From contig JACKPC010000001.1 in assembly GCA_024233835.1 (NCBI GenBank), positions 248,001-312,000 of the forward strand: a DNA stretch of 64,000 bases. The letters run 5' to 3'. How positions within the stretch are numbered: position 1 is the first letter of the stretch; every line of letters begins with the position of its first letter. Source of the stretch: Leptospiraceae bacterium (GTDB lineage: Bacteria > Spirochaetota > Leptospiria > Leptospirales > Leptospiraceae). Positions 1-8,401 of the stretch are shown in pieces. The notes under the pieces are model-generated. The model worked only from the letters and a program-made list of their open reading frames with translations. It made no database searches and was not told the DNA's origin. The translations under genes and the position numbers were made by a program.

Positions 1-1839
1 TATTTTTCCGAGAACATGATCTACTTCGGGGAAGCTTTTAATGATAGCATCTGTCTTTTGCAATAATTCTCTTGCCTTGGTAATAGAAAGACCCGGCAGG
101 GTAGTTGGCATATATAAAATATCCCCTTCATTCAAAGGGGGCATAAATTCTCCTCCTATCGGTCGAATAAAATAATTTTTTGAAAAAGGTTTAACTATTC
201 CGAATATAGGGATAAAACTACATACTAAAAATATCATAGATACAATCGTTACAGTCTTTTTGTTGTCCAGACAATAGATGAGCAAAGGTTTATAGAGTCG
301 AATTAGGAATTTTGAAACCGGATTACTTTCTTCTGAATGAATTTTCCCCTTTACAAACCAGGACATGAAAACCGGTATGACGGTGATGGCCAAAAGAGAT
401 GCGAAGCCCATAGCAAAGGTTTTTGTCAGAGCAAGAGGTTTAAATAATCTCCCGGATTGTCCTTCTAAAACCAAGACAGGCAAAAATGATACGGTTATGA
501 TTAACAAGGAATAAAATAAGGCCGGACCGACTTCTACAGCCGCTCGACGGACAAGCTCGGTGTGGTTTACACCTTCCTCTTTTTCCATGTGTTTGTGCAG
601 GTTTTCAACCAGTACAACGGAAGCATCTACCATGACACCTATAGCAATGGCGATTCCACCCAGGCTCATGATATTTGCATTTATTTTGAGTAGATACATC
701 AACAAAAGAGAGGCTAAAAAACCCAGTGGCAGAGTCAATACAGCTACTAAAGAAGAACGTAGATGCAGCAGAAATATAACGGTGACAAGGCTTACCACGA
801 GCATTTCTTCGCCAAGTTTGGATAAAATATTTTTAATCGCCCGCTTGATTAAAACTGAACGATCATAGGAGCTATTTATTTTAACCCCCTTCGGTAAGAG
901 AAGCTGTATTTCCGAAATTCGTTTTTTTACCCGATCGATTACTTCAAGAGCGTTTTCTCCAAAACGAGCCACCACAATTCCACTTACAATTTCCCCTTCT
1001 CCATTAAAGTCACTCAAGCCCCGACGTATATCCGGTCCTATCTGTACATTCGCTACATCCCCGATAGTAACCGGGTTTCCATCTTTATCAATTTTTAAAA
1101 CAATAGAACGTATATCTTCCACAGAGCCAATATAGCCAAGCCCCCGTACCATGTATTCCGTTTCACCCATTTCAATTAATCTACCACCTACATCTTTATT
1201 GCTTCTGGCCAGGCGGGAACGGATTTCATTCAAAGAAATTTCATACAGTATTAACTTTGTGGGGTCGACTTCTATCTGGTATTGCTTAACATAACCTCCT
1301 ATACTTGCAACCTCAGCGACTCCCTGTAAGCTCTGAAGTTCATATTTCAAGTTCCAGTCCTGCAAAGCTCGAAGTTGTTGTAAATCGTATTTGCCGGAGG
1401 TGTCACTTAAAGTATACATATAAACCCAGCCCACACCGGTTCCATCCGGGCCGAGCCTGGGTTTCGCTTCCTGAGGTAATTTGGCTGATGCAAAATTCAA
1501 ATATTCTAAAACCCGGCTTCTGGCCCAGTAAAGATCTGTACCATCATCAAAAATAATGTATACCAGAGAAAAGCCGAAAAAGGAATAACCTCTTACCACC
1601 TTAGCTTTAGGCACAGCCAGCATAGAGGAAGTCAAAGGATACGTTACCTGATCTTCAATAACCTGCGGAGCCTGTCCCGGATACTCGGTATAGATAATTA
1701 CCTGAATATCGGAAAGATCAGGAATAGCATCTATAGGAATATTATAAATCGAATAAGCACCACTTAATACGAGAAATAAAGCAAACAGGACGACTAAGAG
1801 TTTATTTTTTAAGGAATATTCAATAATTCTTGTAATCAA
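1..1839 (-). CDS. cusA: Cus-type heavy-metal efflux RND pump, partial (C-terminus off the window)
   Basis: This is the inner-membrane proton-driven pump of a tripartite copper/silver exporter. About 613 codons are present and the C-terminus lies beyond the left edge. The N-terminus has the usual first membrane helix followed by the IDAIPDLSD and YPGQAPQVIEDQVTYPL motifs of heavy-metal RND pumps. Near residue 395 it reads NIMSLGGIAIAIGVMVDA and then VVLVEN, the CusA (monovalent metal) form rather than the DFG form of CzcA. I chose a TTG start at 1839 because AGGAGGG lies 8 nt upstream; it overlaps the stop of the adaptor gene, so translation is probably coupled. An open frame runs to the edge. 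Confidence 0.93.
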   Translation of the reverse strand, partial: MITRIIEYSLKNKLLVVLFALFLVLSGAYSIYNIPIDAIPDLSDIQVIIYTEYPGQAPQVIEDQVTYPLTSSMLAVPKAKVVRGYSFFGFSLVYIIFDDGTDLYWARSRVLEYLNFASAKLPQEAKPRLGPDGTGVGWVYMYTLSDTSGKYDLQQLRALQDWNLKYELQSLQGVAEVASIGGYVKQYQIEVDPTKLILYEISLNEIRSRLARSNKDVGGRLIEMGETEYMVRGLGYIGSVEDIRSIVLKIDKDGNPVTIGDVANVQIGPDIRRGLSDFNGEGEIVSGIVVARFGENALEVIDRVKKRISEIQLLLPKGVKINSSYDRSVLIKRAIKNILSKLGEEMLVVSLVTVIFLLHLRSSLVAVLTLPLGFLASLLLMYLLKINANIMSLGGIAIAIGVMVDASVVLVENLHKHMEKEEGVNHTELVRRAAVEVGPALFYSLLIITVSFLPVLVLEGQSGRLFKPLALTKTFAMGFASLLAITVIPVFMSWFVKGKIHSEESNPVSKFLIRLYKPLLIYCLDNKKTVTIVSMIFLVCSFIPIFGIVKPFSKNYFIRPIGGEFMPPLNEGDILYMPTTLPGLSITKARELLQKTDAIIKSFPEVDHVLGKI

Positions 1840-3140
1840 TGGGAATGCCCTCCTTCAGGCATAGCTGAAGCTTCTGTCTGCATTTTTCGCACGGCTTCCT
1901 GTAACTTTGTTTCTGAATCTAAGAGAAACTGTCCCGATACTGCAATGGCCTCCTGTTCTTTTAGACCCTTAAGAACCTGAACCCTATCGATTCCATCCGG
2001 CACTCCCGTTTTAATTTCTCTGGCTTCAAATTTTCCTTTTCCGTGATAAACAAAAATTAGTTCTCGAATCCCGGTTCGAATCACAGCAGAGGAAGGAATA
2101 ACAATGTGTTCTCCTTCGAGTTTTTGTTCTAATACTATGGTTGCATACATACCCGGTTTAACCTTGAAATCCCGATTCGGTATGGAAACTCTTACTTTTA
2201 AGTCTCTCGATTTCATTTCGATATACGGAAAAATAAAACTTACCTTTCCCTGAAATTCTTCTGTGGGTAATTGAGGAAGGAGAATTTTAGCCGGCATATT
2301 TTCTTTGATGAAGGGAATATCCTTTTCAGGTATATGCACAAAAGCCCAGACAGTTTCCAGATTTGCTAATTTAAACAAATCCATTCCTTCCATGATTTTG
2401 GCTCCTTCTATTACTTTTTTTTCTACAACAACTCCTGAATAGGGAGAATACAAATTCATGAGTCTTTGCACTTCCTGCTTTTTTTCCAATTCAAGAATTT
2501 GTCCTTTTGATATATTCCAGTTTAAAAGCCGTCTTTTAGAAGATTCTAATAATTTAGATAATTCTTTTTTTGTACCCTCATCAGAGGCGGAATTATAACT
2601 TTTATAAAGCTTCAGGTATTCTTCCTGGGTAGAGACAAGTTCCGGACTGTAAATCCCTATAAGAGCCTGACCCTTTCTTACTGTCTGTCCCGTAAACTTT
2701 ACATATAACTTTTCTACCCAGCCATTTACGCGACTATTTATAATGGTCTCAGCAGATTCATCAAAATCAATGTGGGCAACAGTTCGAATTTCTCTTTCGA
2801 TAGTTTTCTTTTTCACTAATTCGGTTACGACACCGACTTTTTGAATGGTAGCCGGTTCAAGATGAATGATTATCTTATCTTTGGAATCCGGTTTTGTATC
2901 TTCCAGATTCATCTCCTGTTTTTTCAAAGGAACCAGATCCATTTTACAGATAGGGCATGTACCTTTTTTATCCCGAATGACTTCCGGGTGCATCGGACAG
3001 GTATATAATTCTTTTTCATGCTTATGTTCATGCTTTTCTTCGGACTTCGAAGAAGTATTTTCCTGTGCTTTCTTTTTACAGGCCGTACTAAAGAAAAAGG
3101 GTATTAGTATAAGGTATATTATGAATAATTTTTTACTCAT
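1836..3140 (-). CDS. cusB: Periplasmic adaptor (membrane fusion) protein with heavy-metal-binding domain
   Basis: HlyD/CusB-type adaptor linking the RND pump to the outer-membrane channel. It has a lipoprotein-like N-terminus (FFSTACKKK), a His-rich linker, then the heavy-metal-binding motif YTCPMHPEV...CPICKMDLVP near residues 46-72, followed by barrel, lipoyl and alpha-hairpin segments with the VNGWVEKLYVKFTG signature. The C-terminus is His-rich (EGGHSH). The 434-residue length fits the family. It overlaps the upstream channel gene by 8 nt and the downstream pump gene at the stop codon, so the three genes are one operon. The metal-binding motif supports copper or silver as substrate; that is inference from family knowledge. 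Confidence 0.92.
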   Translation of the reverse strand: MSKKLFIIYLILIPFFFSTACKKKAQENTSSKSEEKHEHKHEKELYTCPMHPEVIRDKKGTCPICKMDLVPLKKQEMNLEDTKPDSKDKIIIHLEPATIQKVGVVTELVKKKTIEREIRTVAHIDFDESAETIINSRVNGWVEKLYVKFTGQTVRKGQALIGIYSPELVSTQEEYLKLYKSYNSASDEGTKKELSKLLESSKRRLLNWNISKGQILELEKKQEVQRLMNLYSPYSGVVVEKKVIEGAKIMEGMDLFKLANLETVWAFVHIPEKDIPFIKENMPAKILLPQLPTEEFQGKVSFIFPYIEMKSRDLKVRVSIPNRDFKVKPGMYATIVLEQKLEGEHIVIPSSAVIRTGIRELIFVYHGKGKFEAREIKTGVPDGIDRVQVLKGLKEQEAIAVSGQFLLDSETKLQEAVRKMQTEASAMPEGGHSH

Positions 3141-4422
3141 CTGTTTTCTCCTTTGTTTGAGTTAATTCAGGTAAAATTCGGTTGGATAAAAATGCCAAAA
3201 GTAGGATCTGCCTGCCTTTTTCTTCTTCTAAGAGAGCCATTTCAAGCTGTGTAGAAAAAAGCAAGTCCCAGGCCTCTAAAAACTTTTCGAACTCTGCTTT
3301 ACCATTTTCATAATCAAAGCGGCTTGTTTCCAACTGCTCTTTTGCGACAGGAAGTAAGAGTGTTTGAAAACTCTTAAATCTTTCTTTTGAACTTAGTAGC
3401 TTTTCTTTCAGTTCTGCGTAACTTTGTGTCTCTTTGCGAACTATATCTTCTTTACTTAATAGTACGGAGGAGTAATGTTCTTCTCTGGCTTTTACATTTG
3501 AGGAATTGGACATAGCCGACCAGACAGGAAGACGAAGGCTAAAACCAAAACTCATAAAATCCTGTGCCGGAGTAGGATCCGAGGCGATATAAGCCCTTTT
3601 ACGATAAGAAGCGAAGAGTTCAAAATCCGGGTAATAGTTAAATTTACTCAGACTCTTTTCTTTTTGTCCCTTTTCTAATTGTATCCGGGCTATGGCAATT
3701 CCGAGAGAAGCTTTTTCCAGATCGATTCCCTCCTGCAATATAGAAGCTTCTAAATCTTTTATATATCCGTTTAAGTTTCCAAATTCGATTTCTTCTCCGG
3801 GGAAAAAATACATTAGCTTTTCTTTTATAACTTTTTTTTCCCCTTCGAATTTTAGTTCCTTATCTTTATATAAAGCTTCTTTCCAGCGAATGCGAGATAA
3901 AGGACCGAGACCCTGTTTTCCGGTTGAATAGGCTACTTTTTTAACCTCTACAAGTATCTTAAGTTTTGTATATATGTCTTTACTGATGTTTAAAAGTTTT
4001 TGATTCTTCCTTTTTTCCAGAGCAAGACTTAAAAAATCAAAGGCCAGACGGTTTCTCTGCATAGCATATTGCAGCCGAGCAATTTTGAAATTTGTTTCGC
4101 TTATGTCCGCCTGCGTACTTAAGCGACCGGGAAAAGGAATAGCCTGGCTGATTTTAAATTCGATTCCTGTCATCGGTGTTTTGTCTTCGATGAGTTTCAG
4201 GTCTTTTTTATACGGGTAATTGGACCAGGCAATCCCTATCATCGGATCCGGATAAGTCGAAGTCGCATAACGCGAAGAATAAAATGCAGAAAGCATTTCT
4301 TTTTCAGCTGCTTTTAAAGATGTATGCTCCGAGCTTAAACGTAGTAATACATTTTGTATATTTTCTTCTGCAAATATACTATAACTATATAAATAAAATA
4401 TTAATAAAATCCATTTGTACAT
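3133..4422 (-). CDS. TolC-family outer-membrane efflux channel of the Cus operon
   Basis: Outer-membrane factor that completes the tripartite exporter. The protein starts with a signal peptide (ILLIFYLYSYSIFAEE) and is dominated by long alpha-helical coiled-coil stretches in two halves, typical of TolC/CusC folds. Motifs such as YPDPMIGIAWSNYP and SQAIPFPGRL are typical of the heavy-metal branch. It is the second gene of the cluster, 38 nt after the small Cys-rich gene, and its 3' end overlaps the adaptor gene by 8 nt. A cusC or czcC symbol would be defensible, but I left it blank because channel naming is not reliable from sequence alone. Confidence 0.88.
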   Translation of the reverse strand: MYKWILLIFYLYSYSIFAEENIQNVLLRLSSEHTSLKAAEKEMLSAFYSSRYATSTYPDPMIGIAWSNYPYKKDLKLIEDKTPMTGIEFKISQAIPFPGRLSTQADISETNFKIARLQYAMQRNRLAFDFLSLALEKRKNQKLLNISKDIYTKLKILVEVKKVAYSTGKQGLGPLSRIRWKEALYKDKELKFEGEKKVIKEKLMYFFPGEEIEFGNLNGYIKDLEASILQEGIDLEKASLGIAIARIQLEKGQKEKSLSKFNYYPDFELFASYRKRAYIASDPTPAQDFMSFGFSLRLPVWSAMSNSSNVKAREEHYSSVLLSKEDIVRKETQSYAELKEKLLSSKERFKSFQTLLLPVAKEQLETSRFDYENGKAEFEKFLEAWDLLFSTQLEMALLEEEKGRQILLLAFLSNRILPELTQTKEKTDE

Positions 4423-4460
4423 GTTTCATCCTCCTTTTTAGTTAAAAAAAGAGAATGGTA

Positions 4461-4835
4461 TCAAATTATAAGATGTGTGGTTTTAAGAGGGTATAATTCG
4501 AAGTAAGAATTGTCTGTATTTTGATTTGAAAAGGAAAAGGCCAATAAAACATCAGGAATAAAGCTGAGAAAAGAATCCTTCAATATAGAAACAAAAGCAT
4601 TATATACAAAATATTCAATATCTAAAAAAGAAACCGTATTATCCTGTTCCTGTTTTTCCGGACAGGGGCAATTATCTTGCTGCGCAGCGTTATGACAGGG
4701 GGAAGTTTTGGCTTTAGTATGGATTTGTTGCATCGGACAGGACTTACCGAAAAGCATGAGCTTCTGACAGTCTACAGATATAGAGAGCCCTACGAGAAGA
4801 AATATGGCTAATATTTTTCTATAAAAAACTCTCAT
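4461..4835 (-). CDS. Small exported Cys/His-rich protein upstream of the Cus operon
   Basis: I do not recognise the family. From an ATG at 4835 the product has a hydrophobic signal-like segment (ILAIFLLVGLSISVDC), then a cluster of thiols and histidines: SCPMQQIHTK, SPCHNAAQQ and NCPCPEKQ. Such spacing suggests metal binding, and its place directly upstream of three copper/silver efflux genes on the same strand suggests a metal chaperone or sensor; that is inference. The reading frame stays open to a TTG at 4901, but the ATG gives the better signal peptide. No clear Shine-Dalgarno sequence helps to decide. A second hydrophobic stretch lies near the C-terminus (FIPDVLLAFSF). Confidence 0.6.
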   Translation of the reverse strand: MRVFYRKILAIFLLVGLSISVDCQKLMLFGKSCPMQQIHTKAKTSPCHNAAQQDNCPCPEKQEQDNTVSFLDIEYFVYNAFVSILKDSFLSFIPDVLLAFSFSNQNTDNSYFELYPLKTTHLII

Positions 4836-4925
4836 AGTATAACTATTACTGAATACAGGAAAAAGTAAAGTCTTTTTTCTATTTTCAGAAAGTTCCACCA
4901 ATTACCTATCATGTTTGGATGTACC

Positions 4926-5022
4926 CTGTATTTCTCGCTCGTGTCTAGCATAGCTTGGCTTCCCATTCAGCCGTTGGCTCGCTCAGCAACCGGATAAGTC
5001 GAAGCCTGAGTTCGAAATACAG
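4926..5022. repeat. Noncoding repeat-like element with inverted ends
   Basis: The stretch starts with CTGTATTTC (4926-4934) and ends with its exact inverse GAAATACAG (5014-5022). Inside it are CGCTCAGCAACCGG and GTCGAAGCCTGAG, which resemble the dispersed CTTCGACT/CGCTCAG repeats found near both Rpn loci. The rest of the 4836-5542 gap holds a tandem pair of a 12-mer (ATCAATGTATTT) near 5149-5172 and no convincing gene; the short open frames there lack ribosome binding sites and recognisable protein features. Confidence 0.5.
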
Positions 5023-5365
5023 TAACCGAGTGTATCGAAAGCATACACCTTTTATACAGCTTTTAGGTTGGCAGGTAATCGTAAATACAGTGACAAAAGC
5101 ATTGATAAATACCCTCACGTAGCATATTCCTGCTTTATCGAGGCGTTTATCAATGTATTTATCAATGTATTTAAGGGGGGCTTGCAACTATACAGCGGTA
5201 AGCCAGCGGTATGCTTCCTGTAAGCTTCCAATACATTCCTGGAACGAAGGCTTTTTTGTTTATGCCCCTAACTTTCAGGAAGTTGATGGACTTTCCGAGA
5301 GCCTCCCCCAGTGGGGGATAAATGTGATGGATAGAGCTATCTCAGTAGTGATAGGGGGGTAAAAA

Positions 5366-5410
5366 GGCGCCTGACTTCGGCTCTCTTTGTTCGCTCAGCC
5401 GGCAACATCC
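5366..5410 (+). repeat. Dispersed 45-bp repeat, copy A (upstream of Rpn gene)
   Basis: A 45-bp stretch ending in CGCTCAGCCGGCAACATCC matches 6695-6739 at 42 of 45 positions. Its core (GACTTCGGCTCTC...TTCGCTCAG) is also related to 61679-61702 next to the second Rpn copy. It lies just before the 130-bp leader of the Rpn gene. Confidence 0.8.
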
Positions 5411-5542
5411 GGCTGGGATGAAAGAAGAAGATTCAAAAAAATCAAAAGATTTATCCAAAAAAGCCAGTTTCACTTTCTGTCTCGCAAAATTTTTTTGTTC
5501 ATTTTGTGATTTTTGATACCTATTATAGTAGGAGATCATAAA
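5411..5542 (+). promoter_or_regulatory. Conserved leader of the Rpn gene
   Basis: The noncoding 130 bp before the Rpn gene are clearly related to the region upstream of the second Rpn copy (62275-62420, opposite strand). Shared blocks are CAAAA..TATCC.AAAAA...CAGTTT, AAAATTTTTTTGTTC..TTTGTG and TATAGTAGGAGATCA directly before ATGAAA. Conservation of untranslated sequence in both copies suggests that promoter and ribosome binding site travel with the gene. Confidence 0.6.
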
Positions 5543-6487
5543 ATGAAAAAACAGGAATCGAAAACCACAGCCGGACTTTTACCCTTACACGTTGATATTG
5601 TATTTAAGATATTTTGCATAAAGTATCCCCATCTACTTTCTGACCTATTAAATGCAGTTTTAGGTTTTGAAGGTAGTAATAAAATCGAAGAACTACAAAT
5701 TTTGAACCCGGAAATTCCCGGAGACATTGCAACTGACAAGGTTTCCATTCTGGATATATACGCGACAAATAAACAGGGAAAACACTTCGGAGTGGAAATG
5801 CAGGCTTTTCCCCAGTCCTACTATGGAAAACGGGTTTTGTATTACTGGTCAAAACTCTACAGCCAGCAGATTGATAGAGGAAACCTGTATAGCATCTTGC
5901 AACCCGTTTATTCGGTCTCATTTTTAAATTTCGATTTGCTTAAAATTGAGAATTTCCATTCAACTTTCCTCCTTTTGGAAAAAAATAATCCTGAAATAAC
6001 CTTGACGAAAGACCTCGAAATCCATATAATTGAACTACGGAAGTTTCTAAAACTTGCAGGTGAGCTAAAAACCAATCTCGAAGACTGGATCTACCTTTTA
6101 CGGCAATCGGGAAGTTTGAAGGAAAACGAAGTGAACGAACTAAAAGTAAAGAACCCTATAATACAACAAGCCATAGAAGCTCTTCAGGACATTTCCCTTG
6201 ATAAGAAAACAAGGGACTATTACGAAATGCGTATCAAGTCTGAAAGAGATTTTCATGCTATGAGAGATTATGCCTACAACGAAGGGCTTGAAAAGGGAAT
6301 TGAGAAAGGAATTGAAAAGGGAAAACGGCTTATTGAAATCCGGGAACGAAAGGCAAAGCACAAGGAAAAGCTCAAGACTGCAATAAAAATGAAACGCGCG
6401 GGTTCATCTCTTGATTTCATATCAGAAATGACCGAGCTTCCGAAAGTTTACTTGGAAACGTTTTTTCGGAAAGCGCTTAGAGGTTAG
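5543..6487 (+). CDS. Rpn-family recombination-promoting nuclease / putative transposase
   Basis: Member of the PD-(D/E)XK Rpn/YhgA-like family (PF12784 type), DNA endonucleases linked to RecA-independent recombination. The start ATG at 5543 follows AGGAGATC at a good distance; the longer frame from 5513 lacks this. N-terminal PLHVDIVFKIFCIKYPHLL and LLNAVLGFE are family signatures; the catalytic segment reads VSILDIYATNKQGKHFGVEMQ (Asp...Glu-Val-Glu-Met-Gln). The C-terminal part has KKTRDYYEMR, a short EKGIEKGIEKGK coiled region and a helical tail. Length (314 aa) is normal. The gene stands alone between dispersed repeats, and a damaged second copy lies at 61689-62274. Confidence 0.9.
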   Translation: MKKQESKTTAGLLPLHVDIVFKIFCIKYPHLLSDLLNAVLGFEGSNKIEELQILNPEIPGDIATDKVSILDIYATNKQGKHFGVEMQAFPQSYYGKRVLYYWSKLYSQQIDRGNLYSILQPVYSVSFLNFDLLKIENFHSTFLLLEKNNPEITLTKDLEIHIIELRKFLKLAGELKTNLEDWIYLLRQSGSLKENEVNELKVKNPIIQQAIEALQDISLDKKTRDYYEMRIKSERDFHAMRDYAYNEGLEKGIEKGIEKGKRLIEIRERKAKHKEKLKTAIKMKRAGSSLDFISEMTELPKVYLETFFRKALRG

Positions 6488-6628
6488 AGGTTGGGAATTA
6501 GTGACATGCTGAAAAGTTTATCTTTCCAAAAGGGAAACAAGCATGGAAGAACTATTACTAATCCCCAATACCTAAACACTAATCCCTAAAAGCAGGAAAC
6601 CAAGTTTTACAAGTATTGGAAGCTAATG

Positions 6629-6653
6629 GACTCAGGCTTACGCCTTCGCTCAG
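6629..6653 (+). repeat. Dispersed 25-bp repeat downstream of the Rpn gene
   Basis: The 25 bp beginning GACTCAGGCTTACG and ending CTTCGCTCAG recur without mismatch on the opposite strand at 61723-61747, downstream of the second Rpn copy. In both places the repeat has the same orientation relative to the Rpn gene. Between the Rpn stop and this repeat, 6488-6628 holds short GGGATTAGTG-like words in both orientations but no gene. Confidence 0.85.
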
Positions 6654-6694
6654 CAATCGATAGTATAATTAATAAAAGGACTTGAAAAAAAAAG

Positions 6695-6739
6695 GGCGCC
6701 TGGCTTCGACTCTCTTCGTTCGCTCAGCCGGCAACATCC
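6695..6739 (+). repeat. Dispersed 45-bp repeat, copy B
   Basis: Second copy of the repeat at 5366-5410 (42 of 45 identical). It lies between the Rpn locus and the 3' end of the toxin gene. Together the two copies bracket the Rpn gene as direct repeats about 1.3 kb apart. Confidence 0.8.
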
Positions 6740-6759
6740 TTGAAGGTAGATTATTTATT

Positions 6760-7089
6760 TTATTTTCTGTTTTTCAAAGACTCCGGATTTCTTCTGTCAT
6801 GCCAGACAGCTACTATCGAAATCAGGGTTTCTTTGAGAACATAGTAGAGGGAGAAAGGAAAACGCTTTAGCCTTGTTTTCTTCACAGTAGGAGATGTATT
6901 GCAATCCATCTTTACAGTGTTGTCTCTCCTCTTTTTTCCTAATTCTTCTGCTGTATCAAAAACCTCATTAGCAAATTCTAAACCCAAACCTTTCTTCTGT
7001 TTCTCATACCAGAGATAGGAGTCTTCCAAATCCTTCTTGGCTTCCGGTTCAAAGTGGTAAGTCTCTTCCTTTTTGTTTTCATTTTCCAT
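6760..7089 (-). CDS. RelE/ParE-type toxin of a type II toxin-antitoxin pair
   Basis: Small basic protein of the RelE/ParE superfamily. It reads FEPEAKKDLEDSYLWYEKQ, GLGLEFANEVFDTAEEL, and near the C-terminus LKRFPFSLYYVL...ISIVAVWHDRRNP, the usual ParE pattern ending in H-x-R-R-x-P. The start ATG at 7089 follows GGGAGACCTT; the open frame upstream to 7137 has no such site. The upstream gene on the same strand is a small acidic protein, the expected antitoxin position. ParE toxins act on DNA gyrase and RelE on ribosome-bound mRNA; the sequence does not decide between them, although the WHDRRNP ending favours ParE. Confidence 0.82.
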   Translation of the reverse strand: MENENKKEETYHFEPEAKKDLEDSYLWYEKQKKGLGLEFANEVFDTAEELGKKRRDNTVKMDCNTSPTVKKTRLKRFPFSLYYVLKETLISIVAVWHDRRNPESLKNRK

Positions 7090-7196
7090 AAGGTCTCCCT
7101 TGAAAGCTCGAAAGCGCTTTCGAGCCTTCTTTAACAAAAGAAAGACTCCCAGTTTTAAAAGGCTGGCCGCTGATAGCTGACGGCTGAAAGCTGCTT

Positions 7197-7448
7197 TTAA
7201 GCATTCAATGCCTCTAAATCCCTTTCTACTTCTTCCCTTGTAAAACCGGGATGAGGGTTTTCTTCCATACGCTTGAGACGAATGGACAGATCATGTTCTT
7301 GGGACAGATCGTGTTCTGTCCCTACAGCAGGGGTGGTGATGTCCTCGAAAACCACAACAATCCTGTAGGTTCCGGGTTCTATGGCCTCTGGTAGCTTTGC
7401 GGTAAGGGTTCCCTCGGCGACCGCGGCTTCGACTTCGTAATGTTGCAT
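7197..7448 (-). CDS. Putative antitoxin partner of the ParE/RelE-type toxin
   Basis: An 83-residue acidic protein starting MQHYEVEAAVAEGTL, then LPEAIEPGTYRIVVVFED and a C-terminal helix PGFTREEVERDLEALNA. The beta-rich N-terminus and amphipathic acidic C-terminal helix fit small antitoxins that wrap a ParE-like toxin, and the toxin gene follows 107 nt downstream on the same strand. I do not recognise a DNA-binding fold with certainty. The gap to the toxin (7090-7196) contains GCTGATAGCTGACGGCTGAAAGC, a short self-complementary stretch. ATG 7448 follows AAAAGGAGCAC, a good ribosome binding site. Confidence 0.7.
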   Translation of the reverse strand: MQHYEVEAAVAEGTLTAKLPEAIEPGTYRIVVVFEDITTPAVGTEHDLSQEHDLSIRLKRMEENPHPGFTREEVERDLEALNA

Positions 7449-7573
7449 GTGTTGTGCTCCTTTTATTTTCCAAGCTTTTCAGGCTGACAAAGTACTTGAC
7501 CTTGCACCTGCTCAGGTGAAAAGCTTGGGTAGGTGATATGACCAGTATATATCAGGATATTTGGACAGTCAAT

Positions 7574-7604
7574 CATTAAATGTCCAAAATCTGGACATTT
7601 AATG
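7574..7604. promoter_or_regulatory. Perfect inverted repeat over the start codon of the XRE regulator
   Basis: CATTAAATGTCC (7574-7585) and GGACATTTAATG (7593-7604) are exact inverses with a 7-nt spacer. The right arm ends on the ATG of the HTH gene. A further half site, TTTGGACA, lies at 7559-7566. The arrangement suits an autoregulatory operator or an RNA hairpin that hides the start codon. Confidence 0.7.
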
Positions 7605-7931
7605 AAAAAAGAACAATACTCAGAACTATTAAATCATTTAGGTTTATCTCAAAGAGGCTTTGCAAGAGAATACAATATTCCTCACTCTACAGTTAGTGAA
7701 ATTGTAAATGGAAGGGGAAAACCTCTACCAGCAAATATTATTTATAAGATTCACAAAGATCATGGTATTAGCTTAGATTGGTTAATAAATGGTGAAGGTG
7801 ACATGTTAGGTATCCAAAGTAGTGAGTCTTTAACTGATGATGAAAAGGCTTTATTTAAAGAAGTTCGTGAAAATCCCAAACTGATAGGTTTCTTAAAAGG
7901 TTTTATTGAAACGCTTAAAAAAAACCTGTAA
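7602..7931 (+). CDS. XRE-family HTH transcriptional regulator (CI-repressor-like)
   Basis: 109-residue regulator with an N-terminal helix-turn-helix: LNHLGLSQRGFAREYNIPHSTVSEIVNGRGKP, followed by PANIIYKIHKDHGISLDWLINGEGDML, the layout of phage-type repressors (HTH_XRE, Bacteriophage CI helix-turn-helix). The C-terminal part is short and helical with no peptidase domain, so SOS autocleavage is not expected. The ATG at 7602 has no good ribosome binding site and sits at the end of a perfect inverted repeat, which points to tight autoregulation. The gene is divergent from the toxin-antitoxin pair, so it may also control that promoter; this is inference. Confidence 0.85.
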   Translation: MKKEQYSELLNHLGLSQRGFAREYNIPHSTVSEIVNGRGKPLPANIIYKIHKDHGISLDWLINGEGDMLGIQSSESLTDDEKALFKEVRENPKLIGFLKGFIETLKKNL

Positions 7932-8401
7932 TTATCTCCTCCTTTCGTTACGATTCGGTTTAAACCGAACCTTGATAAAGTTTAGGACAGCAAAAATACC
8001 AATTCATTAATGACAAAATTTCTTAAAATAAGGAATTCCTGAGAAGAAGGAAAAATAGGATTTTTCTCTAAAAAGAAGCAAATCTCCTGATTGGAAACAA
8101 AACGCGGTTTCTTCAAAATGCCTTCAAAAAACTCAAAACTACCCTTTCCTGTAAATTCTTAGTTTCTATTATAATTGACAAACATTATTTCTGTATAGTA
8201 TTTTGTGAAACAATTTTTCACTTTCGCCTTTCAATTTTTTGTTGTCTTTATAGGAAAAAAGACAGTAAGGTATAAAATAATAGTGAATATTTCGATTTAA
8301 CCAGCTTATAAGAACTTTTCGGAAAAGGGTCTCCTTACATGATGCAGATATTTACTATATGTAATTTTAGTTGAGGTAATAAAATTAAAAAGAGGTAAAA
8401 A
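7932..8401. other. Noncoding gap with a 16-bp perfect palindrome
   Basis: No gene is visible in these 470 AT-rich bases. At 7954-7969 lies TTCGGTTTAAACCGAA, a perfect palindrome about 20 bp after the regulator stop. No T-run follows, so an operator is more likely than a terminator. The last 20 bases supply AAAAGAGGTAAAAA, the ribosome binding site of the next gene. Confidence 0.5.

Noticed and set aside
4945..5362. Short open frames on both strands between the Cus operon and the Rpn gene
   Set aside because: No ribosome binding sites or family features; they overlap repeat-like noncoding DNA.
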